DNA of 64,000 nt, taken from contig JBBRNY010000002.1 in assembly GCA_038229915.1 (NCBI GenBank), positions 4,922 through 68,921 on the forward strand, in the 5' to 3' direction. Shown here piece after piece: positions 35,835-45,969 of the stretch. The stretch comes from JAFDZW01 sp038229915. GTDB lineage: Bacteria > Bacteroidota > Ignavibacteria > Palsa-1295. The notes under the pieces are model-generated. The model did no database searches and was not told where the DNA came from. It saw only the letters and a list, made by a program, of their open reading frames with translations. The translations under genes were made by a program, and so were the position numbers. Within the stretch, counting starts at the first letter, position 1. The number at the start of each line of letters is the position of its first letter.

Positions 35835-36758
35835 ATGAACATCGTCTCTCTGCATTCAGTCACGAAACGATACGGCTCGGCACTTGCTGTTGATAATGTT
35901 TCGCTTGACATTCCAAGCGGATGTATCTTCGGGCTTTTAGGTCCTAATGGTGCCGGAAAAACATCGACGATACGAATGCTCAATCTTATTACCCTGCCTG
36001 ATAGTGGTACGATCGAGATGTTTGGCGAAGCGCAAAAGCCGGAACATCAAGACAAGATCGGGTATATGCCCGAAGAACGCGGACTGTATCGCAAACTTCC
36101 CGTACGCGAACAGCTTGAATATATGGGGTTGCTGAGGGGGCTGTCGAAAGATCAACTCAAAACAAATATTGATTATTGGCTTGACCGATTTGAGATCCAG
36201 ACTTGGGCAAAGAAAAAAACAGGTGAGCTATCGAAGGGTATGCAACAGAAATTGCAATTCATCGTCACGCTGCTCCACGACCCCGAACTCTTAATTCTCG
36301 ATGAACCGCTCTCAGGGCTTGACCCGATCAATGCCGAGATCATCAATGATATTATGCTCGATCTGAAGAAGAAAGGGAAGACGATCATTCTCTCGACCCA
36401 TCGGATGGAACAAGTAGAAGAACTCTGCGATGAGATCGCATTAATGAACCTTGGTAAAGTCGTTGTCTCAGGTACGCTTCGCAATGTCAAAGGTGCGAAA
36501 GGTAAGAAGATGGTAAAAGTCGTGTTTGATGGCGACGATCATTTTATGAATGAACTTGACAAGTTCAATATAAGAATCGCCGAAAAGCACCCGAATCAAT
36601 TACTGATAGAATTGCTGCCCGGTGCGGTGCCGAACGAAATATTGCAATTCATTGCCTCGAAGGTTTCGGTTATCACCTGGAATATGATCGAGCCGCCGTT
36701 GAAAGAAATATTCCTCGATGCGGTCAATAACAACGGCGCCTCATTTCAACACGCATAA
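35835..36758 (+). CDS. ABC transporter ATP-binding protein (NatA-like)
   Basis: A 307-residue nucleotide-binding subunit: Walker A GPNGAGKT at residues 36-43, signature LSKGMQQK, Walker B LLILDEPLSGLDP, and H-loop STHRMEQ. A C-terminal extension of about 90 residues follows, as in NatA/DrrA-type exporters. The next gene, 11 bases on, encodes the matching permease with a large extracytoplasmic domain, so the pair forms an ABC-2 exporter like NatAB. The exported compound is unknown. Confidence 0.92.
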   Translation: MNIVSLHSVTKRYGSALAVDNVSLDIPSGCIFGLLGPNGAGKTSTIRMLNLITLPDSGTIEMFGEAQKPEHQDKIGYMPEERGLYRKLPVREQLEYMGLLRGLSKDQLKTNIDYWLDRFEIQTWAKKKTGELSKGMQQKLQFIVTLLHDPELLILDEPLSGLDPINAEIINDIMLDLKKKGKTIILSTHRMEQVEELCDEIALMNLGKVVVSGTLRNVKGAKGKKMVKVVFDGDDHFMNELDKFNIRIAEKHPNQLLIELLPGAVPNEILQFIASKVSVITWNMIEPPLKEIFLDAVNNNGASFQHA

Positions 36759-36769
36759 ATTTTATTACT

Positions 36770-38047
36770 ATGAACAAAGTCTCGATCATCATTCGCCACG
36801 AATTTCGTCAGAAGATTCGCTCGAAAGCATTTATTGTAATGACGGTGCTGGCGCCTGTTCTGATGGCTGTTGCTTTTGGTATTCCGATCTTGATCGCGGT
36901 GCTGGGCGGCGACAATCTCAAACGAGTGATAGTCGTTGATAAAACGAATGTGCTCGGTTCGTACTTTACGAAAAAAAGTGCCGACAAGCCCAATAAGAAA
37001 AAAGATTCAACGGGGCTACAATTGCAAGTGCTTGCGGCGAGTGCGATAAGCGGCAATACGATAGACTCACTGAAGAAATTACTCTCGGCAAAAGACATCG
37101 AAGGATATTTCGTTATTCCCCAAGCGGCAATAAGCGATACGAATGTTTCGGCTACGCTACGACTTTCAAACACGAATGATTTTAGTGTTGAACAATATAT
37201 TTCTTCACGCTACGAAGAAGGCTTATTTAGCGAACGGATGCGCTCGAGCGGCATTGATGCCGATCTTGTACGCAGGGCACAGAGCACACACAAGATCGAA
37301 ACGTTGAAAGTATCAGAAGGAAAAGAATCGAACGATAACGGCATCGGATTCTCTGCAGGATACATTACCGGATTTTTTATTTACTTGTCGATGATCTTGT
37401 ACGGTTCGCTGATTATGCAATCGGTGATCGAAGAAAAAAGCACACGCGTGATCGAGTTGCTTGCCTCATCCGCACGTCCGATTGATATTTTGATCGGCAA
37501 AGTGATCGGTGTTGGTTTGGCGGGGCTGTTACAGGTTTCGGTATGGGCGATGATGTTCGCGGCGGTAGCGTGGTTCGCATTGCCGGCGATCTTATCATCT
37601 GCAGGTTCTTCACTGACGATGTTTCTGTCGCCGACGCTTTTTATTTATTTTGTATTATACTTCTTGTTCGGCTATCTCATTTATGCAACACTGTATGCCG
37701 GAGCCGGCGCAACAGTCGAGCAGGCGAGCGACGCACAACAAGTGACGCTGCCGATCACGATGTTAAACGTGATCTCATTTATCACACTCACAACCGTCAT
37801 CCAAGCACCATCGAGCACGACGAGCGTCATATTATCGCTGATACCGTTCTTCTCGCCCGTACTGATGATGGGTCGCATCTTCAGCGAAACACCACCGCTT
37901 TGGCAGATACTATTATCATTCGTGTTAATGGGGGCAACCTTCTTTGGTGTGCTCTGGATCTCAGCCCGAGTCTATCGTACAGGCATCTTAATGTACGGAA
38001 AAAAATACACGTTCCGCGAGATCATTAAATGGGTGCGCTATAGTTGA
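36770..38047 (+). CDS. ABC-2 family permease (NatB/YhaP-like)
   Basis: 425 residues: one N-terminal helix (residues about 22-43), a large soluble domain of about 150 residues, then six helices between about 190 and 410, with the VIEEKSTRVIELLASSARPIDILIGKV segment that couples to the ATPase in ABC-2 exporters. It is the membrane partner of the ATPase upstream. It ends 10 bases before a convergent small minus-strand gene. Confidence 0.9.
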   Translation: MNKVSIIIRHEFRQKIRSKAFIVMTVLAPVLMAVAFGIPILIAVLGGDNLKRVIVVDKTNVLGSYFTKKSADKPNKKKDSTGLQLQVLAASAISGNTIDSLKKLLSAKDIEGYFVIPQAAISDTNVSATLRLSNTNDFSVEQYISSRYEEGLFSERMRSSGIDADLVRRAQSTHKIETLKVSEGKESNDNGIGFSAGYITGFFIYLSMILYGSLIMQSVIEEKSTRVIELLASSARPIDILIGKVIGVGLAGLLQVSVWAMMFAAVAWFALPAILSSAGSSLTMFLSPTLFIYFVLYFLFGYLIYATLYAGAGATVEQASDAQQVTLPITMLNVISFITLTTVIQAPSSTTSVILSLIPFFSPVLMMGRIFSETPPLWQILLSFVLMGATFFGVLWISARVYRTGILMYGKKYTFREIIKWVRYS

Positions 38048-38057
38048 GCGTGGGGAT

Positions 38058-38294
38058 TTACAAATCCTCTGATCGATAAAAATAAATGCTATCGTGCTGG
38101 CTTTGCTCGCCGCTGACGATGTTGGTCTCGTACTTGACGGCCTCGTAGCGCGGAATGCCTTCGATGAGTTCTTTGCTCTGCTTGTCATATTCTGCGCCGA
38201 TCCTTTCCTGGATCGAATGGATGCCGCGATACTCCGCATCGAAGGTGCCAGGCGCGTCAGTGGTAAAATCATATAACTTAAAGATGATGCTCAT
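38058..38294 (-). CDS. Hypothetical small protein
   Basis: A 78-residue frame (MSIIFKLYDFTTDAP...) on the minus strand, 13 bases after the stop of the WD40-like T9SS gene, so probably in the same transcript. It is acidic, hydrophilic and lacks export signals. Opposite-strand frames cover the same bases but look random. No family recognised. Confidence 0.45.
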   Translation of the reverse strand: MSIIFKLYDFTTDAPGTFDAEYRGIHSIQERIGAEYDKQSKELIEGIPRYEAVKYETNIVSGEQSQHDSIYFYRSEDL

Positions 38295-38307
38295 AATGAT
38301 TAATCTG

Positions 38308-40473
38308 TTAATGGAAAATTATTACTTTTTTGGTGGAAAAGGCATGCTCAGTCTTTATGAGAAGAGTGTAGACTCCCGAAGCAAAATTATTGCAAGAGAT
38401 CGAGATTGGCGCTTCTTCGGAACCCGGAAAGAAACCAGCATACACCTCTGTCCCTCTGGTGTCTAACAATGATAAATGGATCGCCGATTTATTTTGCGAT
38501 GGGTTAAGTCTGACTACAAACTTTTCGTTTGCTGGCGTGGGGAATACATCGATATTATCTTCAAAAACTGGGATAACATGACTCTGAAGTTTAGCAGGAA
38601 GAGCCCAGCAGCTTACACTACCGTCGGTGCCACCTGCCGCGAGGAATTTAGCATTTGGTGATACAGAAAAAACTGGAAAATCAGTTGTATTTGAGGTAAA
38701 TGAATATACCAGTTTCTGGTCTCCAGGAATAAGTGAAGTAATGTCTTTTACGCGGATAGACGAATCATAACAAGAGCCGAATAAATAATTCCCTGCCGGA
38801 GAAAATAAGAGTCCATTGTTGCTCCCTGTAATATAGAATCCGCTAAGGGGAGTTTGTGATTCAAGCAAAAATGCTGTTCGGGAATTCGAACTAGAGCCGA
38901 TAACATACCGATTGTCTCTACTAAAATCAATAGAAACAGCTTTCCCAGACAGCCAGAAATGAAAGTAATGATTCCAAGCATCAGTGTAATAGATGAATGC
39001 TTCTCCATTTTCCGTACCGGAAGCAATGCCAAGATACTTCCCGTCAGCCGAGAACTGAAGGTATTGCGGAATAGACGGCAATGTTTCAATTTTTATAAGA
39101 GCAGAGGAAAATGCGTCCCAAATGTAAACTGAGCTATCTTTCGCTCCAGCAACGATGTTCTTCCCATCTGGAGAAACCGCTATACAAGTGAAAAAATGTT
39201 GCACCTTTAACTTCACGGTTGGATAATAACTTTGTATCAACGATCCGCTCGACAGATCAAAGCATTTTACAGTATTCTGAGAACCTGTCGTGAAGACCAG
39301 TTTGCCGTCTGATGAACAAGCAATCTTCCTGACCGAAATGGAATCAGCATAGATTGAACCATATTTCTTTCCTGTTTCAGCATTAAAAATTTTAATGTTT
39401 GGCTCATACCCTGCCGCTACTAAAAATCTTTCATCCCCGGTAAATTGTACATCGGATGTACCTCTGAATGCAAATACATCTTTTATAATCGAAAGGGATG
39501 GTGAGTCGTATAAAAAAATATTGTCTAATGCGAGGACTAAAAGAGAGTCTCCGGTATAGGAAGGTGCGGCAACCTTTGAGAATTCAACAGGTGACTCAAA
39601 AATTAAAGAAAGATTTTCCGTTGATAGGGTCGTTATAATATTTCCATGATTAAGGGTAATCACACTACCGTTCGAAGAAAGCCTAATAGAGGATGGAACG
39701 TCATGTAAAGGATACCTATTCACAATACTATCTTTCTGCCAATCAATTTTCTTCAGTTCAAACTTTGAATCAACAATAAACAGATATTTCCCATCTAACG
39801 AAATTGACCCAGCCCAAATATATCCATCAGCTGATTTTAAAGTCTTCTGTACTGTATTATTTATTACATCATAGATATTGATACCACTACCATTGATGCC
39901 AGGCATAAAAAGCTTCTTAGAATCAGTGGAAAAAGCTAAGAACGGGGTAGCTTGTCCGTCAAATGTTTTGGTTATTTCATACCCAAGACCATTTCTTTTG
40001 CAAAGAATAATGTTTTGTGTTGTAGCTGCCAGATCAGTTTCACAAATGTAATCCGAATTCCCTGACACAGCAATAGCGGTAGCATAGCCTTGTGTCATAA
40101 AAAAAGAGCGTTGAGTGCCTGATTCGACATCCCATATTTCTGTTCTTCCAAATTTACTTGCAACAGCAAGTTTCGAATCACTGGAGAGTTGCATCATCTT
40201 AATACCACCACCCCCAGTAAAAGGAGTGCCCAATGATTTTATTAGATGACAAGATGGAAATTCCATTTTTTTTATCGTCCCATCAGCTCCGCTCGTCAGG
40301 AAGAACGTATTGTCTTTCGAAAGAACGAGATCCGTAGCAGCATCGTAAAATTTACCGGCATAGATCCAAGAAGGAGTGTTGATAACCTCCTGTGCCATCC
40401 CCAGCCGATTACCGACTAGCAGCAATAGGCTGGGGATCAAGCAGAACTGAGCAAATCTAATATGAAACGACAT
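38308..40473 (-). CDS. Secreted WD40-like beta-propeller protein with T9SS sorting domain
   Basis: ATG ending at 40473 gives 721 residues with a signal peptide ending GMAQ. About twelve propeller blades follow, with the recurring pattern S-D-G-K...T-I-K-x-W-D-x-x-S-G (for example SGADGTIKKM, VAGAKDSSVYIWDAFSSA, AAGGTDGSVSCW). The last 80 residues form a T9SS type A domain (VFPTPANEKFVVRL, DTRGTEVY, ASGVYTLLIKT). The bases appear AT-richer than neighbouring housekeeping genes. It is likely a surface or released binding protein; no enzyme motif is seen. Confidence 0.85.
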   Translation of the reverse strand: MSFHIRFAQFCLIPSLLLLVGNRLGMAQEVINTPSWIYAGKFYDAATDLVLSKDNTFFLTSGADGTIKKMEFPSCHLIKSLGTPFTGGGGIKMMQLSSDSKLAVASKFGRTEIWDVESGTQRSFFMTQGYATAIAVSGNSDYICETDLAATTQNIILCKRNGLGYEITKTFDGQATPFLAFSTDSKKLFMPGINGSGINIYDVINNTVQKTLKSADGYIWAGSISLDGKYLFIVDSKFELKKIDWQKDSIVNRYPLHDVPSSIRLSSNGSVITLNHGNIITTLSTENLSLIFESPVEFSKVAAPSYTGDSLLVLALDNIFLYDSPSLSIIKDVFAFRGTSDVQFTGDERFLVAAGYEPNIKIFNAETGKKYGSIYADSISVRKIACSSDGKLVFTTGSQNTVKCFDLSSGSLIQSYYPTVKLKVQHFFTCIAVSPDGKNIVAGAKDSSVYIWDAFSSALIKIETLPSIPQYLQFSADGKYLGIASGTENGEAFIYYTDAWNHYFHFWLSGKAVSIDFSRDNRYVIGSSSNSRTAFLLESQTPLSGFYITGSNNGLLFSPAGNYLFGSCYDSSIRVKDITSLIPGDQKLVYSFTSNTTDFPVFSVSPNAKFLAAGGTDGSVSCWALPAKLQSHVIPVFEDNIDVFPTPANEKFVVRLNPSQNKSAIHLSLLDTRGTEVYAGFFPGSEEAPISISCNNFASGVYTLLIKTEHAFSTKKVIIFH

Positions 40474-40686
40474 TATGGTTATTTTAGAGTTACTAATTTT
40501 TCCCAATTGACTCTACGGTTAATCGCTAATAATATTTAAAGCCCCTCTTGGGATGATGTATATATAAGTCTCTTTTTTAACCAACTTATTCGTATATAGA
40601 TTCTTTACAAATTGGGGATAGGATGGAGACCCGGTCGGGGAACGTCGTTTGGGTTCGGGTGGTTAATGTGTCCGTTCGCACCAATT

Positions 40687-40773
40687 GGAGAGGTGGCAGA
40701 GTGGTCGAATGCGGCGGTCTCGAAAACCGTTATACTCGCAAGGGTATCGAGAGTTCGAATCTCTCCCTCTCCG
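40687..40773 (+). tRNA. tRNA-Ser (anticodon CGA)
   Basis: An 87-base class II tRNA. Acceptor stem 40687-40693 pairs with 40766-40772, discriminator G at 40773. CGA lies at 40721-40723 in a 7-base loop, followed by a long variable arm typical of serine tRNAs and a GTTCGAATC T-arm. CCA is not encoded. It reads UCG. Confidence 0.95.
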
Positions 40774-40795
40774 CTCTTTACTCATTGTAGCTCCT

Positions 40796-41488
40796 ATGAA
40801 ATCCCTTTTTTTTCTTTTTCTCCTTTCTTGTACTATTCCATCTTTTGTGTTTGCGCAAGGTTTTGATAAAACTGATATGGGCAAAGTAAGTGAAGTCAAT
40901 CCTTATAATATTAAAATAAAGCCAAGATCTTCCGAACTCTATAATAAAGGCTACAAGCTTGAACATGAAAATAAGTTCGATGAGGCTATTGTAGCATATA
41001 AAAATGCTATTGCTGTTGATCCGTCAAACATTGATGCGTATGATAATGCCGGGCTTTGTTATAGAAGAATCGGTAATCTTGATAGTGCAGAGCATTATTA
41101 TAAACTTTCGATTCAACTCTACCCAGCAGGAACAGTAGCCCGGCAAGATATTGCATCGCTCTATACACAAGAAAAAAAATATGACGAAGCAACCGAAGAA
41201 TATAACGCTATCATAAAACTCGAACCGAAAAATCCTGAGGGCTATTATGGATTAGGGCAATTACTCCTTGAGATCAATAAGCCCAAAGAATCGCTCGAGC
41301 CATTGAACAAAGCCGACAAACTTTACGCGGAGGCAAAGAACGCGTTGCAAATGGACACACAATATATGCTTGGTGTCGCGTATTTATATATGAAAGATCA
41401 AGAAAAAGCAAAGTCCTATATTAACAAGTCGCGCCAAATGGGAAGAGAAATTCCACCATCACTTCTTGATGCCGTTGGCTTAAAATAA
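40796..41488 (+). CDS. Exported TPR-repeat protein
   Basis: ATG at 40796 (230 residues), 22 bases after the tRNA; the frame is open through the tRNA but that part is not coding. The signal peptide ends FVFAQ. At least four tetratricopeptide repeats follow (about residues 44-77, 78-111, 112-145 and 185-215), with the A/G-Y-A-F spacing seen in YKLEHENKFDEAIVAYKNA. TPRs form scaffolds for protein partners, here in the periplasm. It ends 5 bases before the convergent protease gene. Confidence 0.85.
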   Translation: MKSLFFLFLLSCTIPSFVFAQGFDKTDMGKVSEVNPYNIKIKPRSSELYNKGYKLEHENKFDEAIVAYKNAIAVDPSNIDAYDNAGLCYRRIGNLDSAEHYYKLSIQLYPAGTVARQDIASLYTQEKKYDEATEEYNAIIKLEPKNPEGYYGLGQLLLEINKPKESLEPLNKADKLYAEAKNALQMDTQYMLGVAYLYMKDQEKAKSYINKSRQMGREIPPSLLDAVGLK

Positions 41489-41493
41489 TTTGA

Positions 41494-44400
41494 TCATCGG
41501 TCTCTGATAATCACAAATTTCGACTCGTTCGTTTTTACAGAATTTCCGGCGTCGTCTTTTCCGGTGACGTGATAGATATATACTCCACTCGGAAGTGCTT
41601 TTGCGTTTTCGTCGCGCATATCCCATTGCACGCCACCTGAGCGGTCGATGGTGGTGATGCGTTTTAAGAATCTCATCTCCGTAGAATAAATACTAATTTC
41701 AGCTTGCGCGGTGAGCCCAGCAAAGGTTATCGTTTCATCACTAGCGCGAACGGGGCTTGGATAGACAAACACATGGTCGAGCGAAGCCGCAGTTGGTGTT
41801 TCGCCGAGACAATTTCCGGTTGGTGTTTCGAGCGGACTGGATTCTCCCGTGATATTATCGATACACAACACATACGATCTGCCGATAGGGTTGAGCACTG
41901 TGTTTGGGCTGAGTTCAAGATAGAGTGCAGTGTCGTTGAGTGGGTCGCGGGTGATATTCACAATTTTCCCAAACGGTGAGAGTGTATAATGCGAAGGGTC
42001 GAGAGCATTATCATCAGGACGCAGAGAAAACTCGACATGAATCCTCCTCGAACCTTCGAAGCGCCAACGGACAATATAAAATTGTATCGGATAATGAACG
42101 ATCGGTGGAGTCCATTGAAGTTTTGCTGTTGTATCAAACGGTGAATTCCAAATATCGCGCACATCAAATGATCGGATACGGAGCGTATGTGTTTGTGATC
42201 CAACGGGTGTTGTATCGAGTGTGAGGATGATCAGACTATCGCCGCCGATGATCGCGCTCGATGCACCGATACGTTCATCGATCACAAATTGATCGCCACT
42301 GAGTGGTGATGTTGAAAGCAACTGACTTGTATGAAGACGAAGTCTATTCTGATCCCACGAATTAATTGTCACTCTTGGAGTCGGATGCACAAAGCAGAAA
42401 ATTCCGGGCGCAGGGGTACTCGAAGGATTAGTGAACGTCGGCACGAATGATGCAACTGAATAAATATAGGTTTCGCCATTCGCGACATCGCTATCAATAT
42501 AGTTTGTCGTTGCGGTAGAGTCAATGACGACATACTGTGCATTCGGCACATTCGGTGCGCGGAGAATATAATATTGTGTCGCGTTTTGTATGGGCGACCA
42601 ATGCAGATCGACACGATCGACATCACGAGGAATCACTTCAAGCCCTGCAGGGGCAGGAGCTTTATCTGTTAAAGACTGATCTTGCTCGAAGAAATTAATC
42701 GAATCGCCGGCGGTAAAACCAAATTCACGTTTGCCGTTGCCATCAAAATCAAAAGCGATCGCACCGCGCGGAGAATTCGCGATCGGGAAATGCCAGATGG
42801 GGCGCATCGTATTTTTCGCGGCATCAAACTCTAATAAATAAAAATTGGGAAAAAGCGACAGCACGAGATCGTCATACTTATTTCCGGTTACCGAGTGCAC
42901 ACTGCCGAGGCTCGAACGATACGGCGTTGATGAGCGAGCGGTATTAAAGTGATCGATGTATGCAGTTCGGAATGAGTCGTTGCCGAGATTGAACAATACT
43001 TTCACTGTCCAATAATTAAAATCATATTCATTGTCATCATTGACATCATACGACTTGTGAAATGCAATAGCAATATCAGGTTTGCCATCGCCATTAAAGT
43101 CGCCAACAGCAATGTTGCGGCTTTCGCTGTTGCCGTCGTTCTGATCGGTGAAGATCGTCGTAAAAGACGAAGCAGAAGATGGGTCGTATTTAAAAATACT
43201 TAGATCAGCATCATCGTCAAGTATTACAATTTGTTTTGTACCGTTGCCGAGGAAATCGGCACTGCGCGAATCAGCGATACTATAATTATTCGCCGCATAG
43301 TGTGGCGCGGGGAGCGTAGTATTTATCAAGGAGCCGAGCTTTGTGCGAGTCGGTAATAATTTATTTACTTCGAATTGCTGATACAATGAGTTGCCAGATC
43401 TGATAGTTGCCAGCGCAACCAATTCGTCTTTGCCATCTGCATCGACATCGGTTAGCGAAGTGGCGAAGAGCAAACCGGTGCTCGTATCAACATACGATAG
43501 ATCGCCAAGGATAGAATGTGCGGCGTTGCCGTGATAGATATAAATATCGTTTCCGGAGCCTTGCAAAAGTATTTCGGGTTTTCCATCGCCGGTGATGTTG
43601 CCGACCGAACGCGGAAGAGCTTGAATGTTGAGTGAGTCAGTCCCAAAAAACTTATTCTTCGTTTTGTTAAATGTAAATACTGTTACCGCACCATAATTCG
43701 CTCCGCCGGGCGCAATGCTCTCGATGACATTACTATTGCCCGATGTTGTGATGACGCTGTCGAGCAAGTATCCGCTTGGGAGTGAATACGGTTTTTGTAC
43801 AAAACCAGTATGTGAGATCGCTTCGTTCGGAAGTGTTGCAGTTGTCGATAAAGACGAAGAATCACCCGAGGATGTTCGCAACACGATCTTCAATTCGAGG
43901 GGCACTCCGGCTTCGACATCATTGGTTGTTAGCGTGATATAATGATTTTTTGTTGAGCGATCATCATTCTTTGCTTGCCAAGAGTTTGTGCTGTTTAACG
44001 TTCGATAAAGAAGTGTCGCACGAGTAACCGATGCACTGCGAGAAGAAACGAGTAAAATTCTTTTTTCTTTATCGTAGAGTGTATCGATCTCTAGTGTAGT
44101 ATTAAATTGTGTTGTATCCGTGAGGACGATATTCATTCGCTCTTCGATAGTCCGCGAATCGGAAGTTTTCATCGCAAGTCGAAGAGTATAAATGCCGCTT
44201 GCAAGATCTTTCGTTTTGAATTGCGTGAGTGTATTGTCAATTACTTGTTTGTCGCTCGAGTCGATCACGATCCAATTGACAGGGTTCGTGACGTCTGCAT
44301 CTGGATTTAATCCTTGTGCGTAAGAGAGCGTCCAATAGTTAAAGAGTGGCGACGCGACAGTGCCGCGAATATTTGCGACCGTGCCTATGTGAAACACATC

Positions 44401-45846
44401 ATCAGTGTTTGGTGAAGCGATCTTTAGTGTCGCAGCACCAACAAATTCGACTGCGCGTTTTGCGTTGACTCTGCCGTTGGCGTGGGTGTGGTCGAAGCCT
44501 AAAGGAAATTGATCGTCGGTTGTTGATTCGAGAATGGTGCGAAGATTATCGTTCGATGCTTTTGGGTGCGATGCAAGAATAAGTCCTGCAACAGCCGCCA
44601 CTGCCGGAGCAGAAAAACTAGTACCGGATAATACTTGGTAGCCACCGACCGAAAGAACATTGATGCCACCGCCCGGCGCAATGAGGTCCATTGCTTCGCC
44701 GTGTTGCGACTCGACGGCGATCACTTCTTTCCCGTCTTGATCGCGAGTGGTCATTCCAACAGACATACACTCATCAAAATCGGAAGGGTAATGGCGACCA
44801 TCGCCACCGGCATTACCACTCGATGCGACCACGAGCACACCTTGTGCTGTTGCGTAACGAATAGCATCGCGTTGGAGCATTGATGGCACGACATCGCCAA
44901 ACGAAAGATTCACAATGCGAATGTGATTATTCGCAGCATAAATAATTGCTGTTGCAATATCATCATCTTCGGCATTGCCTGTTGCGTCGAATGCGCGAAG
45001 TGCAACGAGTTTGCATTTGGGAGCGATACCAGCAAGGCCGATCTTATTATTTGCAATTGCACCGATCACACTCGCGACAGCTGTACCATGACTGTGAGGC
45101 TCCTCATCGAACGGAATGGCATCGCGTGTTTGTGCATCACCAAAATTAATATTTTCTTGATCGACAAAATCATAGCCGATCACATCGTCAATATATCCGT
45201 TGCCGTCCTGGTCTATTCCGTCAAGATCGCCACTAACAAGATTGCCACGAGCATCAAGATGTTTTTCGCTTGAACTCCAGGCATCGAATAGACCATTGTG
45301 ATTAATATCTTCGAGCGGATTGACAGCAAACTGCCCGATGAGATCGGGATGATCCCACTCGACGCCCGTATCAACAAAACCGATATGAATAGTGCTGTCA
45401 CCTTGCGTTGTCTTCCATGCGCCGAGCACATCCATTGCTGTGTGCGCCCATTGCTCGTTATAGAGCGAGTCGTTGGGTTTGGCGAGCAGATCAATATGAG
45501 TAATATGATTCGGCTCGGCATACTCGACTTCCGAAAATTTCGAGACTAGCAATGCAATACTATCAGCAGAAATATTTTTATTTAACGGAAGAATAATAAT
45601 CCGATCAAGCCCGAATATGTTTATGGTTGAGAGGGTATTGCTGTTGCGATCAGGAAGAATTCTTTCGGCGTTAGAAATAGAAACTCGAGAGATAGACGAA
45701 AGCACAGTCTGAAGCGGTAACGACGGCGAAGCGAGCGACGAAGCAGTACGAAACTTGATGACAATGCTCGTCGCAGAACGAGTTTGCGCAAGAGCTGAAG
45801 TAACGCTTACGACCAGAACAAGAATGCAAGAAAGAATTCGCTTCAT
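41494..45846 (-). CDS. Large secreted subtilisin-like (S8) serine protease with FG-GAP-like repeats and T9SS domain
   Basis: 1450 residues. Signal peptide to Gln21, then a propeptide-like region (about 25-115). The S8 catalytic domain has Asp159 (VDTGVEWDHPDL), His253 (HSHGTAVASV), oxyanion Asn345 (SSGNAGG) and Ser410 (SGTSFSAPA). A calcium-type insert DLDGIDQDGNGYIDD lies between Asp and His. Residues about 690-1060 hold several VCBS/FG-GAP-like repeats (DVDADGKDEL, DFNGDGKPDIAI), followed by a fibronectin III-like domain and a T9SS sorting domain (VYPSPVRASDETI, ending KFVIIRDR). It should act outside the cell on proteins. Confidence 0.92.
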   Translation of the reverse strand: MKRILSCILVLVVSVTSALAQTRSATSIVIKFRTASSLASPSLPLQTVLSSISRVSISNAERILPDRNSNTLSTINIFGLDRIIILPLNKNISADSIALLVSKFSEVEYAEPNHITHIDLLAKPNDSLYNEQWAHTAMDVLGAWKTTQGDSTIHIGFVDTGVEWDHPDLIGQFAVNPLEDINHNGLFDAWSSSEKHLDARGNLVSGDLDGIDQDGNGYIDDVIGYDFVDQENINFGDAQTRDAIPFDEEPHSHGTAVASVIGAIANNKIGLAGIAPKCKLVALRAFDATGNAEDDDIATAIIYAANNHIRIVNLSFGDVVPSMLQRDAIRYATAQGVLVVASSGNAGGDGRHYPSDFDECMSVGMTTRDQDGKEVIAVESQHGEAMDLIAPGGGINVLSVGGYQVLSGTSFSAPAVAAVAGLILASHPKASNDNLRTILESTTDDQFPLGFDHTHANGRVNAKRAVEFVGAATLKIASPNTDDVFHIGTVANIRGTVASPLFNYWTLSYAQGLNPDADVTNPVNWIVIDSSDKQVIDNTLTQFKTKDLASGIYTLRLAMKTSDSRTIEERMNIVLTDTTQFNTTLEIDTLYDKEKRILLVSSRSASVTRATLLYRTLNSTNSWQAKNDDRSTKNHYITLTTNDVEAGVPLELKIVLRTSSGDSSSLSTTATLPNEAISHTGFVQKPYSLPSGYLLDSVITTSGNSNVIESIAPGGANYGAVTVFTFNKTKNKFFGTDSLNIQALPRSVGNITGDGKPEILLQGSGNDIYIYHGNAAHSILGDLSYVDTSTGLLFATSLTDVDADGKDELVALATIRSGNSLYQQFEVNKLLPTRTKLGSLINTTLPAPHYAANNYSIADSRSADFLGNGTKQIVILDDDADLSIFKYDPSSASSFTTIFTDQNDGNSESRNIAVGDFNGDGKPDIAIAFHKSYDVNDDNEYDFNYWTVKVLFNLGNDSFRTAYIDHFNTARSSTPYRSSLGSVHSVTGNKYDDLVLSLFPNFYLLEFDAAKNTMRPIWHFPIANSPRGAIAFDFDGNGKREFGFTAGDSINFFEQDQSLTDKAPAPAGLEVIPRDVDRVDLHWSPIQNATQYYILRAPNVPNAQYVVIDSTATTNYIDSDVANGETYIYSVASFVPTFTNPSSTPAPGIFCFVHPTPRVTINSWDQNRLRLHTSQLLSTSPLSGDQFVIDERIGASSAIIGGDSLIILTLDTTPVGSQTHTLRIRSFDVRDIWNSPFDTTAKLQWTPPIVHYPIQFYIVRWRFEGSRRIHVEFSLRPDDNALDPSHYTLSPFGKIVNITRDPLNDTALYLELSPNTVLNPIGRSYVLCIDNITGESSPLETPTGNCLGETPTAASLDHVFVYPSPVRASDETITFAGLTAQAEISIYSTEMRFLKRITTIDRSGGVQWDMRDENAKALPSGVYIYHVTGKDDAGNSVKTNESKFVIIRDR

Positions 45847-45969
45847 AAAATAAATTAGATCGCAAAAACTAACGAAGTACGGAGCGTCCGCGTTTCGATA
45901 ATTCAGGGCAGAAATTGAGATACAAATAGAACCGCCGCTCGGGTAAGTCTGTTACGAAACAACCATTTA

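Noticed and set aside
40612..40866. 84-codon frame covering tRNA-Ser
   Set aside because: It runs through a structurally complete tRNA and the start of the TPR gene; the coding evidence lies in the other features.
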